A DNA stretch of 36,851 nucleotides from Candidatus Thorarchaeota archaeon (GCA_019894665.1 JAGXOC010000014.1:1-36851), one strand, 5' to 3'. Shown: positions 1 through 9,605, numbered from the stretch's first letter. A program made the numbers and translations. Notes: generated by a model not told the origin, from the sequence alone.

Positions 1-2
1 AC

Positions 3-1835
3 CTATACACAACAGAAGGTCTTGCTGAAGACACACCTGTTTTTGTTGCAGAGAAACACAAGGTCTTTCATGGATCAGTGGATGGCGATATGCTCCTTCT
101 ACTCGTGACCGATGGACGTGACGAGGACAGAGTAATTCAACACCGTGTTCGCGAGGGATCTGCTCGAGTTTCTACAGCTCTTCGTGGAAACAGTATTGGC
201 TACATCCGAGATAATCTGGATGACATTCTAGGTGAACTCATCTTTACAAGATTCAAAGTCAGCTTCGTAGGGAGTGGTGGTGTAGGTAAGAGTACACTAC
301 TCCGACTTCTATTTGGAAAGGAACCTGCACCTGGAGGCTACACGCCTACCATCAACGTTGCTGTTGATTCATCTGAAACGATACAGTTCGGTACGTTCCT
401 TGTTACCGTCTGGGACTTTGCTGGACAGTCTGTATTCCAAGACCTCTGGAGCTTCTACTTTTCAGGTACAGACGTAATCTTCCTGATTACGGATTCAAGT
501 TTTAGGAACGTGATGCAGACAAAGTCCCTCTTGCGTACCATTCGAAAGGAAGCTCCTGCTGTTCCTCTATTCATAATTGCTAACAAACAGGACTTACCCG
601 AGTCAATGAAAGCTGATAAGATCAAACGACTCTTGGGTGCTCCAACGTTTGCTATGGTGGCCACTGACAAGACCAGACGTGAGGAGTTCATCCGCCTCAT
701 GCTTGAAATGGCTGCTAAGACTGTTGGAGTAACACTTCCAGATTTGCCTATCAGTGAGATGATTACTGTTAGAAGAGGTACTGAAGAAGTAGCCCAACCT
801 GGAACTGCTGGAGCCCCGACCCCCCCCAGAGACAGTGGATTCGAGGACGTGCCATACGCAGATGGCGGTATAGAGGCCATTAGCAAAACACAGATTCCAA
901 CCATAACTGAATCTGTTGCAATAGCTGAAGCTGCGGAAATAACAACCGATACAACCCAACCTGAAACGATAGTGGCACAAACTTTTCCTGACCGCACAAA
1001 GCTCCTTCATTTCTTGCACATCGTACAGAAAGAGGGAATGCCAGATGTTGCATATTCCCTCAAGTATGCTGACGACGAGATTGACCCGAATGCTGTTGCT
1101 TCCCTGATCTCTGCACTTGACTCGTTTGGTGGGATTGATGCAGAACCAGCTGATGGCTCTGGCACTACAGATGCTCTTGAGACCATCGAACATGAAGGAA
1201 ATCTTGTCATGGTCGAGAAGTCCAAGCATTTTGTACTTGCACTCATTGTCACAAATGATAGTGAAGAAGACGTGCAGCGAAGTATTCTAACTTCTCTTTT
1301 GTTTGAGTTTGAACAGAAATATCAGAACGTATGGGACACCTGGGACGGCGACAAGACAATCTTCGAGCCCTCTGTATTCGATGTTCTAACTAAACTGCCA
1401 TTGAAACCAATAAGCTTTGACTACATTGTTCGTGCACGAGAAGCTGGGAAACCACTCCCCTTTGAAAATCGTGATGTGGGTCAAGCTATAGTTGCCGTTA
1501 AAACTGCAATTGAAAGTAATGACACCATTGGTGGTCTTGTGCGAAGCCTTGACTTACCTCGTGAAACCGTTCTTGGTTGCCTTCAGATAATGAGCCAGTT
1601 TGGTTGGATTGACTTTAAGGTTGAGATAGGTCCAACAAGCCATCTCAAGAAAATGGGCACTGTCGATGAGGATACTCAGAAAGCCTATGGGAACGTTGTT
1701 GTCGAGTTTGTTGACCTATGTGATGGTACCATAGCACTCCAAGATGTTGTCCGGAAACTCAACGTCAGTCTTCCAGCTATGAAGTTTGTAGCAACAAAGC
1801 TGGTTCTCGATGGAGTACTCGAGGTTGTAGCTTAG
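3..1835 (+). CDS. Arf/Ras-like small GTPase domain fused to flanking longin/roadblock-like and C-terminal winged-helix-like regions (5' partial; continues off the window)
   Basis: G1 GSGGVGKST, T in YTPTINV, G3 WDFAGQ, G4 NKQD. The frame has no stop upstream of the tracked GTG at 78 back to base 3 (LYTTEGLAEDTPVFVAEKHKVFHGS...), so 78 is not the real start. Confidence 0.85.
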   Translation, partial: LYTTEGLAEDTPVFVAEKHKVFHGSVDGDMLLLLVTDGRDEDRVIQHRVREGSARVSTALRGNSIGYIRDNLDDILGELIFTRFKVSFVGSGGVGKSTLLRLLFGKEPAPGGYTPTINVAVDSSETIQFGTFLVTVWDFAGQSVFQDLWSFYFSGTDVIFLITDSSFRNVMQTKSLLRTIRKEAPAVPLFIIANKQDLPESMKADKIKRLLGAPTFAMVATDKTRREEFIRLMLEMAAKTVGVTLPDLPISEMITVRRGTEEVAQPGTAGAPTPPRDSGFEDVPYADGGIEAISKTQIPTITESVAIAEAAEITTDTTQPETIVAQTFPDRTKLLHFLHIVQKEGMPDVAYSLKYADDEIDPNAVASLISALDSFGGIDAEPADGSGTTDALETIEHEGNLVMVEKSKHFVLALIVTNDSEEDVQRSILTSLLFEFEQKYQNVWDTWDGDKTIFEPSVFDVLTKLPLKPISFDYIVRAREAGKPLPFENRDVGQAIVAVKTAIESNDTIGGLVRSLDLPRETVLGCLQIMSQFGWIDFKVEIGPTSHLKKMGTVDEDTQKAYGNVVVEFVDLCDGTIALQDVVRKLNVSLPAMKFVATKLVLDGVLEVVA

Positions 1836-1837
1836 AC

Positions 1838-3985
1838 TCATGGTTTGATTACTATTCTTTCTCTATATTCAGGGATACTGATACCTTTGGGTGCTTTCTC
1901 CGTGGGCGTGTGAACCATGATTTTCTTTCCACTGCAAGAGTTGATGTAAGTCTGAAGATTGGATGCAGACGAGTGAGCACTGAGTCTGGCTAATTCCAAC
2001 TTGCACTCGTGTTGTTCATATCCATGAAGCAAGTTCCAACCTGGGGTTCTTGGCGCTAGGTACCCGCAAAGAATCACAGCCGCATTTGCGTTGTTTCGAT
2101 GTTCGTTGAAATGGTGTTTTGCCAATCCTCCACCCATCATTCCACCTCCGGCAACAAGGACATCATCCTTATCGAGATGCACCTTGTTCTTCTTGATGCT
2201 CTGCCAGTGTCCTTGAACTCCAACGAGGCTCGTAATATGATCCGCCATTCCTCCCACTATGACGTTCCGGTTCTTAGTGACACCTAGATTTTCAAGAATC
2301 ATTAATATCTCTTGAGACCGACCAACAGCAAAACTCGGAATTACAACAGGTCCATAGTTTCCGACAATGTCAGTAATTGTTTGACTTACCTTTTTCCGGT
2401 CGAAATCCTCTCTTCCCCAGTATGTTCCATCGAAAATTACGTAATCAGAGTCTGTCGGAATATTAGCTCCAGGAAATAGGACTGACTCATCCATATTGAA
2501 ATCGCCTGTGTATAGAATCTTCACGCCCTCGATGTCAATGGAGTAAGCAGCACTTCCAGGGATGTGACACGCCTCAACGGGGGTCACAACAATACCTGGT
2601 CCCACCTCATTGCTTTTCCCATATTCCAAGCGTACATGGTTGTCTGTCACTTTCTTGATGTTGTCCTCAGTGTATCGAGAAATCAGGTCAAGCTTGTTGT
2701 ATCTTCTTGGTGGCGCCGGAGTTCCAACCTTGATTGCATCGTTGAGAAGAACTTTCGCGATACCTCCTGTTGGACCTACAGAACACCATTTACCATCGAA
2801 CTTGTCGAAGAGAACTGGAAGACCTCCTAAGTGGTCTAGATGCGCATGGCTCACCAGAACTGTATCAATCATCTCAAGTTCAGGCACCCACTCAGGTATC
2901 ATATGATTAGCTACAGATATACCAAAATCAAGTAGCACACCACCAGTATCTGTTTTGATTAGTATGCCACTTCTCCCTATTCTTGGACCCCCAAGAAATA
3001 TGATCTCGATCTTTTTTGTTTTGCTAGAGTATGCGACAGAAGGTAGCAATCCCATTCTGAGTTTCTGTGGGATCAGCTCGAATATCACCGGATTGATAGC
3101 TTCACCCGGTGGTGGGTCTTCTAACTGCTGAAGACGTACAGGTAAGACCGCACCCTTGTGGCTCTGGAACTGAATCTTTTCGAAATATTTCTTCATTACC
3201 TCAATGGATTCGCTTACACTCATGTTCTGAGTTACTATGTTCTTTGCTTCAGAGTAGACGAGTTCTTTTGCGTCATCCAGTAACTGCGAAAGCAAGGCAT
3301 CTGGAGTCCATTCCCTGCATGCCGCCATTACTTCCATGAAGGGTTTTCCTTCGACTGCTTCTCGAATATACTCTGGATGTCGGGTTAAGGAGTCAACAAG
3401 TCTCAATTCTTCGGAATCAAGATATGACTTGATATCAACTCCAAACACATCACCTATGTCACTAAACAATGCTGGGCTAAAGACTGGTGCCCCCAGAAAT
3501 TGAAGCCAGTACCTGATTTCAGACATCACTTCTTTTGAAGATTCATATTTAGTTGCAGCAAGAAAGACAAGTGCCTTACGAAGCCAACTCTCGATTTGAT
3601 TCTGATTCCTGACATGTCTTAACGAGTATCTATAGAGATACCTGAAGTCTTCCTCGTTATAATTTCCAAGGGCGACCCCATACAAACATAATGTCATTGA
3701 CAGAGTAATATCTGATGGAGTTGGGTCAGCACGTGCATCTCTGAAAATCTCCAATAGAACCACGTCGGCTGCTTCTGCCTTGGCTAAGTCCTTGACCGGG
3801 ATCTCCGTGGCTTTTGCTACTTCGAAGGCTAGGAATTCCCTTGATTCATCAAATGGTCCCTTCTCATCCGGAACCTTCTTTCCATTCTTCATTAAATCAA
3901 CATCTGAGATGGCTTGATTGAACAATTCTTTGATTGCATTGTTCTTAGTTTTTGGAATTCCTGTCGCTGTGGTCATAGTAATCAC
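1838..3985 (-). CDS. MBL-fold beta-CASP (CPSF/RNase J-like) metallo-hydrolase with a ~300-aa alpha-helical N-terminal extension
   Basis: HAHLDHLGG, GDFNMD, DGTYWG, PSFAVGRSQEIL, VLVAGGGMMGGG, SAHSSASNL. GTG start or internal ATG at 3976. Confidence 0.85.
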   Translation of the reverse strand: MITMTTATGIPKTKNNAIKELFNQAISDVDLMKNGKKVPDEKGPFDESREFLAFEVAKATEIPVKDLAKAEAADVVLLEIFRDARADPTPSDITLSMTLCLYGVALGNYNEEDFRYLYRYSLRHVRNQNQIESWLRKALVFLAATKYESSKEVMSEIRYWLQFLGAPVFSPALFSDIGDVFGVDIKSYLDSEELRLVDSLTRHPEYIREAVEGKPFMEVMAACREWTPDALLSQLLDDAKELVYSEAKNIVTQNMSVSESIEVMKKYFEKIQFQSHKGAVLPVRLQQLEDPPPGEAINPVIFELIPQKLRMGLLPSVAYSSKTKKIEIIFLGGPRIGRSGILIKTDTGGVLLDFGISVANHMIPEWVPELEMIDTVLVSHAHLDHLGGLPVLFDKFDGKWCSVGPTGGIAKVLLNDAIKVGTPAPPRRYNKLDLISRYTEDNIKKVTDNHVRLEYGKSNEVGPGIVVTPVEACHIPGSAAYSIDIEGVKILYTGDFNMDESVLFPGANIPTDSDYVIFDGTYWGREDFDRKKVSQTITDIVGNYGPVVIPSFAVGRSQEILMILENLGVTKNRNVIVGGMADHITSLVGVQGHWQSIKKNKVHLDKDDVLVAGGGMMGGGLAKHHFNEHRNNANAAVILCGYLAPRTPGWNLLHGYEQHECKLELARLSAHSSASNLQTYINSCSGKKIMVHTPTEKAPKGISIPEYRERIVIKP

Positions 3986-4233
3986 TTGATTTCCACGTGC
4001 CTTTTTGTGTAAGAGCCCTTCTTAGGCTTTGTTGGTAACGTGGTAGAGACCCTGCCTGCTATCCCTTCACTCATTAACAGTGAGAGCGAAAATCTTAGTG
4101 TACGTGAAGGTACATCGTTCTTACTGCTTGAATCCTCAATGAAGAGCAATGTATACTTAAATGAAACTGACAGATTGGCAAGAGTTGCCGTTTGGAATTT
4201 GATTAAAAGCGCTGACAAAGGAGCTTACACAAG

Positions 4234-5205
4234 GTGCAATCAATGGTTACCGACACCAGAGACCTGCAAGAGAAAATCCTCAAGTTGAAGAAAGAGCGTA
4301 AAGCACTCATACTTGCCCACAACTACCAAATCATTGAGATTCAAGAGATCGCAGACTTTGTAGGTGACTCTCTGCAGCTCGCTCGGAAATCTGCTGAGAG
4401 TGATGGTTTCGAGATGATCATCTTTGCGGGTGTTAAATTCATGGTCGAGATGGCGGCAGTGTTATCCCCCAACGTTCCTGTTTACATTCCCGACCCCAAA
4501 GCACTCTGTCCACTTGCTGGCTACCTCGATGCAGAGAAACTCCGGAAGAAGAAGAAGGAATATCCCGGTGTTCCGGTTGTTGTCTATGTCAACACGACAG
4601 CAGAAGCTAAATCAGAAGCAGATATGATATGCACTTCAGGAAGTGCAGTTGAGGTTGTGGAATCTCTTGGGGTTGATCGCGTCATTTTTGGACCCGATGC
4701 AAATCTTGCAGACTACGTACGGACTCACACATCTATTGAAATCATCGATATTGATCAAAGAGGTCATTGCTATGTTCATAACATGTTTGACCTTAGCATG
4801 TTGATTGAATTGAAAGAAAAGTATCCTGAATCTGTGGCAATAGCTCATCCTGAGTGTCCGATTGAAGTTCAAGAGCAGGCGGACATGATAGGGTCAACAG
4901 GGATGATGGCACGCACGGTGGCAGAATCTGATGCGAAGGTGTTCATAATTGCAACTGAAATGGGAATGCTTCAGCAGTTACAGAAACGGCATCCTGAGAA
5001 GACGATTATTCCCATGTATGAAGGGGCTGTCTGTCGGCAGATGAAGAAACACACTCTTGAGAAAATACTAGATGTTCTTGAGAATCTACCATCGGACAAC
5101 GTCGTCACTGTTCCAGAACCGTTTGTTCCTCATATTCGTGAGATTCTGGAGAAGATGAACAAACTCCGTGGTGGAGGTCCCGCTGTCGCAGTCAAAGTAG
5201 ACTAG
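4234..5205 (+). CDS. nadA: quinolinate synthase NadA
   Basis: LAHNYQ, CPLAGYLDAEKL, YVNTTAEAKSEADMICTSGSAVEVV, HPEC, CRQMKKHTLEKIL (three Fe-S Cys positions present); SD AGGAG upstream. Confidence 0.95.
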   Translation: MQSMVTDTRDLQEKILKLKKERKALILAHNYQIIEIQEIADFVGDSLQLARKSAESDGFEMIIFAGVKFMVEMAAVLSPNVPVYIPDPKALCPLAGYLDAEKLRKKKKEYPGVPVVVYVNTTAEAKSEADMICTSGSAVEVVESLGVDRVIFGPDANLADYVRTHTSIEIIDIDQRGHCYVHNMFDLSMLIELKEKYPESVAIAHPECPIEVQEQADMIGSTGMMARTVAESDAKVFIIATEMGMLQQLQKRHPEKTIIPMYEGAVCRQMKKHTLEKILDVLENLPSDNVVTVPEPFVPHIREILEKMNKLRGGGPAVAVKVD

Positions 5206-5209
5206 TTTG

Positions 5210-6088
5210 CTAATGTCGCCTCCTTACAAATACGACAACCAATATTAAAGCGATAATGACTACACTACCTCCAATTCCCACTATTTGCGCAACATTGTAC
5301 GGAACTGGGAGCACACGGACGTACTCTGATACCTTTCCCCTGAAATGGACCACACTGACATTACAACTGGAATCAATAATCATATCCCACGTTGCAGTAG
5401 TTCCTGTGTCATTGGTGGAAACAGTCATGAAGTTTTCAGGGTAAAATGAGAATTCAAGAAATTGTTTCTCCTCTACAATATGCATTTCCACTGTTTGATG
5501 TGTGATATCCCCAAAGGTCTTCGCAGAACCTACAATGTATGAGAAATAGGAATAGTGCCCGTTTTCCATTGGATATGCCTCTGTAATTACCTTGATGAGA
5601 CTTGTTTCATCCGCAACCATTGGATATGAAAATAAGACAAACTCTGCACCCTCTATCCAAGTTCCTCCAAACTCCGTGGGATCGGTTTGAAAATTGTAGG
5701 TAGTCAGGTTTTCCCAGGATATGATGGTGTAGTTAACTGATATCCCATTCACGAATATTTGTTGCTCGATATTGATATAGCTCTGGCCATAATTTGCCCA
5801 GTACTCTGGGTAGACGAATGCGAGATGAGCTGTCTGATTAACATTCGATATCACACTGAACTGACCTACAACACTTGCATTCATTCCTTCTTCAGTATGC
5901 ACTAACCTAATACCGACATCAGCTCTGAGCATGGATAGACCTGAACTATTACTCATGGTGCCTCCCATGTCTAGATCAGTTGTATTTGCAATATCTGCCT
6001 GGCAGGGAATCGGTTGGTATGAACCCACTATGAATACAACTAGAAGACCAAGACACATTATCGAACGGTGTGATCGCGACCACTCCAC
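5210..6088 (-). CDS. exported protein, N-terminal signal sequence and C-terminal transmembrane anchor ending RRRH
   Basis: Hydrophobic N-terminus SIMCLGLLVVFIVGSYQPIPCQA; C-terminal VGIGGSVVIIALILVVVFVRRRH. Confidence 0.75.
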   Translation of the reverse strand: MEWSRSHRSIMCLGLLVVFIVGSYQPIPCQADIANTTDLDMGGTMSNSSGLSMLRADVGIRLVHTEEGMNASVVGQFSVISNVNQTAHLAFVYPEYWANYGQSYINIEQQIFVNGISVNYTIISWENLTTYNFQTDPTEFGGTWIEGAEFVLFSYPMVADETSLIKVITEAYPMENGHYSYFSYIVGSAKTFGDITHQTVEMHIVEEKQFLEFSFYPENFMTVSTNDTGTTATWDMIIDSSCNVSVVHFRGKVSEYVRVLPVPYNVAQIVGIGGSVVIIALILVVVFVRRRH

Positions 6089-6148
6089 TCCAATTCACCA
6101 CTACTCGTTCATTGGATAATTATGATATGAATCCTATTGTGTTTCTCA

Positions 6149-6805
6149 TCACTCAAAATAGTCGATTATCTCCTGTATCTCTGAGAGCTGGGAAATCGTT
6201 CGCCCCTTGTGTCCTGCTTCATGGAACCTCTCACTATCAAACATACCCTTCACAGCTATAAAATCACAAAAACCCCTAGACCGCTCATAGTCTTTCAAAG
6301 AGTCTCCAACAAAGACCATCTCATCAAGTGGAATTTCATACCCTGAGCTGATGTGATTGAAGTGATCTGCACCCTTCTCGAAACCTGGTCTGTATCCAAT
6401 AATCGCCTTGAATAGATCAAGAATTCCTTTTCGACTGAAGTATTCCTCAATAGTTGGTTGAAATGTTGATGAGGACACAAAGACATCAAATCCCATCTTG
6501 TTGAGTTTCCTAACAGTCCTTTCAGCGTCTGGAAATAGTTCTTGTTCAAAGATGCGCTCAATCTTCAATTTCTCAAACTCTTCAATTGCTGCTTCGTTTC
6601 TTGGGCTATCTGGAAAGTTCATTTTGATCTGATGTTCATACGGTAGCCCTGTGGTTGACACATACTTCTCTGTAGCATCTTCCTTAGACACTCCAAAGTG
6701 TTTCATCATGATGTCGACACCGATACTCTGTAGAAATGGCATACTGTCTGCAATTGTTCCATCGAAATCGAAGATGACTGCACGATAGAGCTTTTTTTCT
6801 TCCAT
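6149..6805 (-). CDS. HAD superfamily hydrolase (phosphoglycolate phosphatase-like)
   Basis: VIFDFDGTIADS, SSSTFQP, GRD-like MVFVGDSLKDYE. Confidence 0.9.
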   Translation of the reverse strand: MEEKKLYRAVIFDFDGTIADSMPFLQSIGVDIMMKHFGVSKEDATEKYVSTTGLPYEHQIKMNFPDSPRNEAAIEEFEKLKIERIFEQELFPDAERTVRKLNKMGFDVFVSSSTFQPTIEEYFSRKGILDLFKAIIGYRPGFEKGADHFNHISSGYEIPLDEMVFVGDSLKDYERSRGFCDFIAVKGMFDSERFHEAGHKGRTISQLSEIQEIIDYFE

Positions 6806-6862
6806 ATGACCAACTCGAGTCTTTGCTGCTCTGTGATGCGCTTTAGATGCTTTTGGTTTAGA

Positions 6863-7390
6863 TTAAGTCTTGATTCCCGTTTTGTAATCGTTCATGCATC
6901 TCTTTATGGTCTGGTATGCATCTTTCAATTCTCGGAACTTTTTGATTTCTGTGTGGCCTCCCTCTTGAATCTTGTATGTTGCATAGAAGTGACGCAGCTC
7001 ATCCATCTGGCTGCGAGGAAGGTCGATGATACTCTTCACGTCTCTATAGTATGGTTCTTTCATTGGAACAGCGATTATCTTGTCATCGATTTTTCCAGCG
7101 TCATCCATCTCCATTATCCCAATAGGTCTCGCGTGTACCACACATGATGTGAATGTTGGCTCGTTAATGAGAAGGATCACATCCAATGGGTCGTCATCAT
7201 GATCTAGTGTCTGAGGGATGAATCCATAGTCGAAAGGAGCAAATGTATAGAGAACTCGATCCAGCTTGAAGAGATTGAGGTCTGCATCATATTCATACTT
7301 GTTCTTACTCGCTTTTGTGAGTTCCACAATGACATAGATCTCACTTGGAGGGTCTGGTCCCGCGGGAATATCATCGATAAAATTGACCAT
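6863..7390 (-). CDS. ppa: inorganic pyrophosphatase, class I
   Basis: YVIVELTKASKNKYEYDADLNLFKLDRVLYT, DYGFIPQTLDHDDDPLDV. Confidence 0.93.
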   Translation of the reverse strand: MVNFIDDIPAGPDPPSEIYVIVELTKASKNKYEYDADLNLFKLDRVLYTFAPFDYGFIPQTLDHDDDPLDVILLINEPTFTSCVVHARPIGIMEMDDAGKIDDKIIAVPMKEPYYRDVKSIIDLPRSQMDELRHFYATYKIQEGGHTEIKKFRELKDAYQTIKRCMNDYKTGIKT

Positions 7391-7567
7391 TGTATCAACG
7401 CCAATTGGACATGTACCCGTCTCTTATTGAGCTTTCTCACTCAAGACAACAAGTCTTTATGAAGCCTCACAACTCACTACATATGCACGCAATCGGAGGG
7501 AACTATTCTGTCTGATGAATCAACAACCACATCGTCGACTGATGAAGAAATTCTTGACGTAGGGTCT

Positions 7568-8074
7568 ATGTTTCGAGGAACAGCAACGATTACCCTTGTT
7601 GCTGAAATTGTAGCAGCGATAATGCTACTTGGTTCTGCCACAGCTTATATTATCCGGGACTATGTTGCAGTTATCGAACCTGATGTAGCAATTTTCCTGT
7701 TACTAGTCGGTGCGATGATCACCCTCTTCATATTCTTGGGTGCAATAAGTTTCTTTGTAAGGTTCAACCGTCGGATTGGTCGTATTGTGATTGCTGAGGG
7801 CGTTGGCGAGGTTGATCTCAAAGGACCGGGTGTGAAGACCGTAGTCATAATCTATGGACTAGCTGTTGGATTCATCCTGATTCTCGGAATTTATGGTTAC
7901 TATCTTCTATGGACATACTTCCTAGCTGCACAAGCTGCTGCATCGCTTAGCTTCTTTGGAATGTCATTGTCTGTAGGTATCTTCTTCATTGCCTTCTTGG
8001 TCCAGATTGTGATCACAGTAATCGGTAGAACGGCAACAACCATGATTCGGAAAGTCCTTGCTGACGACGTCTGA
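7568..8074 (+). CDS. small polytopic membrane protein, unknown function (N-terminus may extend to ~7505)
   Basis: About four hydrophobic segments. The reading frame is open upstream to 7463, and GGAGGG lies at 7495-7500. Confidence 0.65.
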   Translation: MFRGTATITLVAEIVAAIMLLGSATAYIIRDYVAVIEPDVAIFLLLVGAMITLFIFLGAISFFVRFNRRIGRIVIAEGVGEVDLKGPGVKTVVIIYGLAVGFILILGIYGYYLLWTYFLAAQAAASLSFFGMSLSVGIFFIAFLVQIVITVIGRTATTMIRKVLADDV

Positions 8075-8145
8075 CCGAAGTTCATCCAAAGGGGAGAAGT
8101 TTAATTGGGGGTCATTATGCCCCATCTAAGTGCAGGTGTCAAGCG

Positions 8146-9306
8146 ATGAAGCTGAAGTTATGGCAAATATCATACATTGTTGGACTGGCCATTGTCCTAT
8201 CGTTGATTGTGTTGGAATTCTTCAGTTTCCATCTTCCAGAAAACACTCTTGCTATTACGGAACTTTTTGGTGGCATCTTACTCATTGCTGGATCCTGTGA
8301 GGCATTTGTACTGTCGGTTGAGGGCATTGCACATAATGCGAAAATGACGGACTATGTCGCTGGGATATATGCAAGTCTAGCAAGCACAATACCTGAGTTA
8401 GTTCTAATCGCATTCCTTCTATTTCGCGGTCAATATGAAATGGCTTGGGTACTAGCGCTGGCAACCATTTTCATGAACTCTATAGTCTTTGCACTCTACA
8501 CGTTGGTTCTTCCGAAGGATGAGGACGGTAACTACACCTTGCCTGACGCTATAATGTGGGTCGGGTCTGACCTGCTCAGTATGGGAGCTGTCATCAGTCT
8601 AGCCGTGGGTCTTTCTATGATGGTTGTGTATCTTTTCTCAATAGATGATGCGCACCTACTTTCTGCTAGAAGTCTGAGCTCGGGAGAACTCATTGTTTTT
8701 GGTTCTTGTCTCCTGGGAGTATTTGTAGCGTATCTTTACAGAATCACAAAATACTTTGGAAAATATGAACCCGATTCCGACGATCCTCTCATGACCGGTG
8801 AGGTTCATCATCCAAAGATGAGTAAACAAACTGTCCTAGTCTTCGTGGCTCTTGCATCACTTGGTGCATTGTTGGGTGGAGAGGCTCTTGCTAACTTTGC
8901 CAACTTCGCAATCGATACACTTCAATTGAACATGATTCATGCTGCTCTCTTACTTGTCATTTTCGGAGGAACTCCAGAGTACATTATAGTTGCCAGTAGT
9001 CATAGGAAGGACCAGCTTGAAATTGCCCTGTCCAATGCCTTTGGGGGAATAGTACAGGTGTTCTTCGTGATCTTTGGTTTCACACTTGTAGTAGGTGGCA
9101 TATTAGGTTGGATTACCACCGGTGGAAATGCAGTCATACCAATCGACCTAGCGTCTCTGATACTCCTGGTGTTCGCCTTCCCCTCGATGTTCATGCTTAG
9201 GGTGATGATCACTGACGATTCGAAGGTCAATGCGTTAGAATCAGTATCCATGATTGCGGTGTTTGTGATGATGCTGTATATCTTACTGGCTTATGGTATC
9301 TACTAG
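8146..9306 (+). CDS. CaCA superfamily (Na+/Ca2+ exchanger-like) cation antiporter
   Basis: Two alpha-repeat-like segments, SLASTIPELVLIAFLLFRGQ and VIFGGTPEYIIVASSHRKDQLEIALSNAFGG, in a ~10-TM protein. Confidence 0.75.
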   Translation: MKLKLWQISYIVGLAIVLSLIVLEFFSFHLPENTLAITELFGGILLIAGSCEAFVLSVEGIAHNAKMTDYVAGIYASLASTIPELVLIAFLLFRGQYEMAWVLALATIFMNSIVFALYTLVLPKDEDGNYTLPDAIMWVGSDLLSMGAVISLAVGLSMMVVYLFSIDDAHLLSARSLSSGELIVFGSCLLGVFVAYLYRITKYFGKYEPDSDDPLMTGEVHHPKMSKQTVLVFVALASLGALLGGEALANFANFAIDTLQLNMIHAALLLVIFGGTPEYIIVASSHRKDQLEIALSNAFGGIVQVFFVIFGFTLVVGGILGWITTGGNAVIPIDLASLILLVFAFPSMFMLRVMITDDSKVNALESVSMIAVFVMMLYILLAYGIY

Positions 9307-9339
9307 ACTATGGAGCCAACAGGTCTATTGTATTGTAAC

Positions 9340-9576
9340 TCAATAGTGACGATACTCGCCCAAAGTCTGGACCTTGATGATGCATTCAATGCAGACGAAC
9401 TCATCCGCATCCTTGGTGTCACCGTGCTTTATGCCGACAACATCCTCTCCAACAAAGGCGATTTGTCCTTCAGCGACAATCATCATACCCGGTCCGTAGA
9501 ATCTCATCCGTTCTCCCGACTTTGCCGCATCGAGTAACACACTCCGCAGGGTTGCATCCTTCTCGAATTCCGACAT
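9340..9576 (-). CDS. small conserved-looking beta-rich protein, unknown function
   Basis: ATG-started 78-aa ORF in a gene-sized gap with strand-rich pattern (RMRFYGPGMMIVAEGQIAFVGEDVVGIKHG...). Confidence 0.6.
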   Translation of the reverse strand: MSEFEKDATLRSVLLDAAKSGERMRFYGPGMMIVAEGQIAFVGEDVVGIKHGDTKDADEFVCIECIIKVQTLGEYRHY

Positions 9577-9587
9577 GTACTAATCTA

Positions 9588-9605
9588 TATCTCCTCTAGG
9601 AGATA
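9588..9605. repeat. near-perfect palindrome TATCTCCT-CT-AGGAGATA
   Basis: 8-bp inverted arms with 2-nt spacer, 12 nt upstream of the ATG of the 9340..9576 gene. Confidence 0.6.

Noticed and set aside
455-1252. Antisense ORFs (455..997, 603..1229, 1007..1252) opposite the GTPase
   Set aside because: Shadow ORFs on a strongly supported coding strand; low-complexity or implausible translations.
3982-4288. Overlapping opposite-strand ORFs 3982..4218 (-) and 4040..4288 (+) in the nadA/MBL divergent gap
   Set aside because: The - strand ORF has a suggestive GTGA overlap with the MBL start, but neither translation looks like a protein family and both cannot be real; left as probable promoter region.
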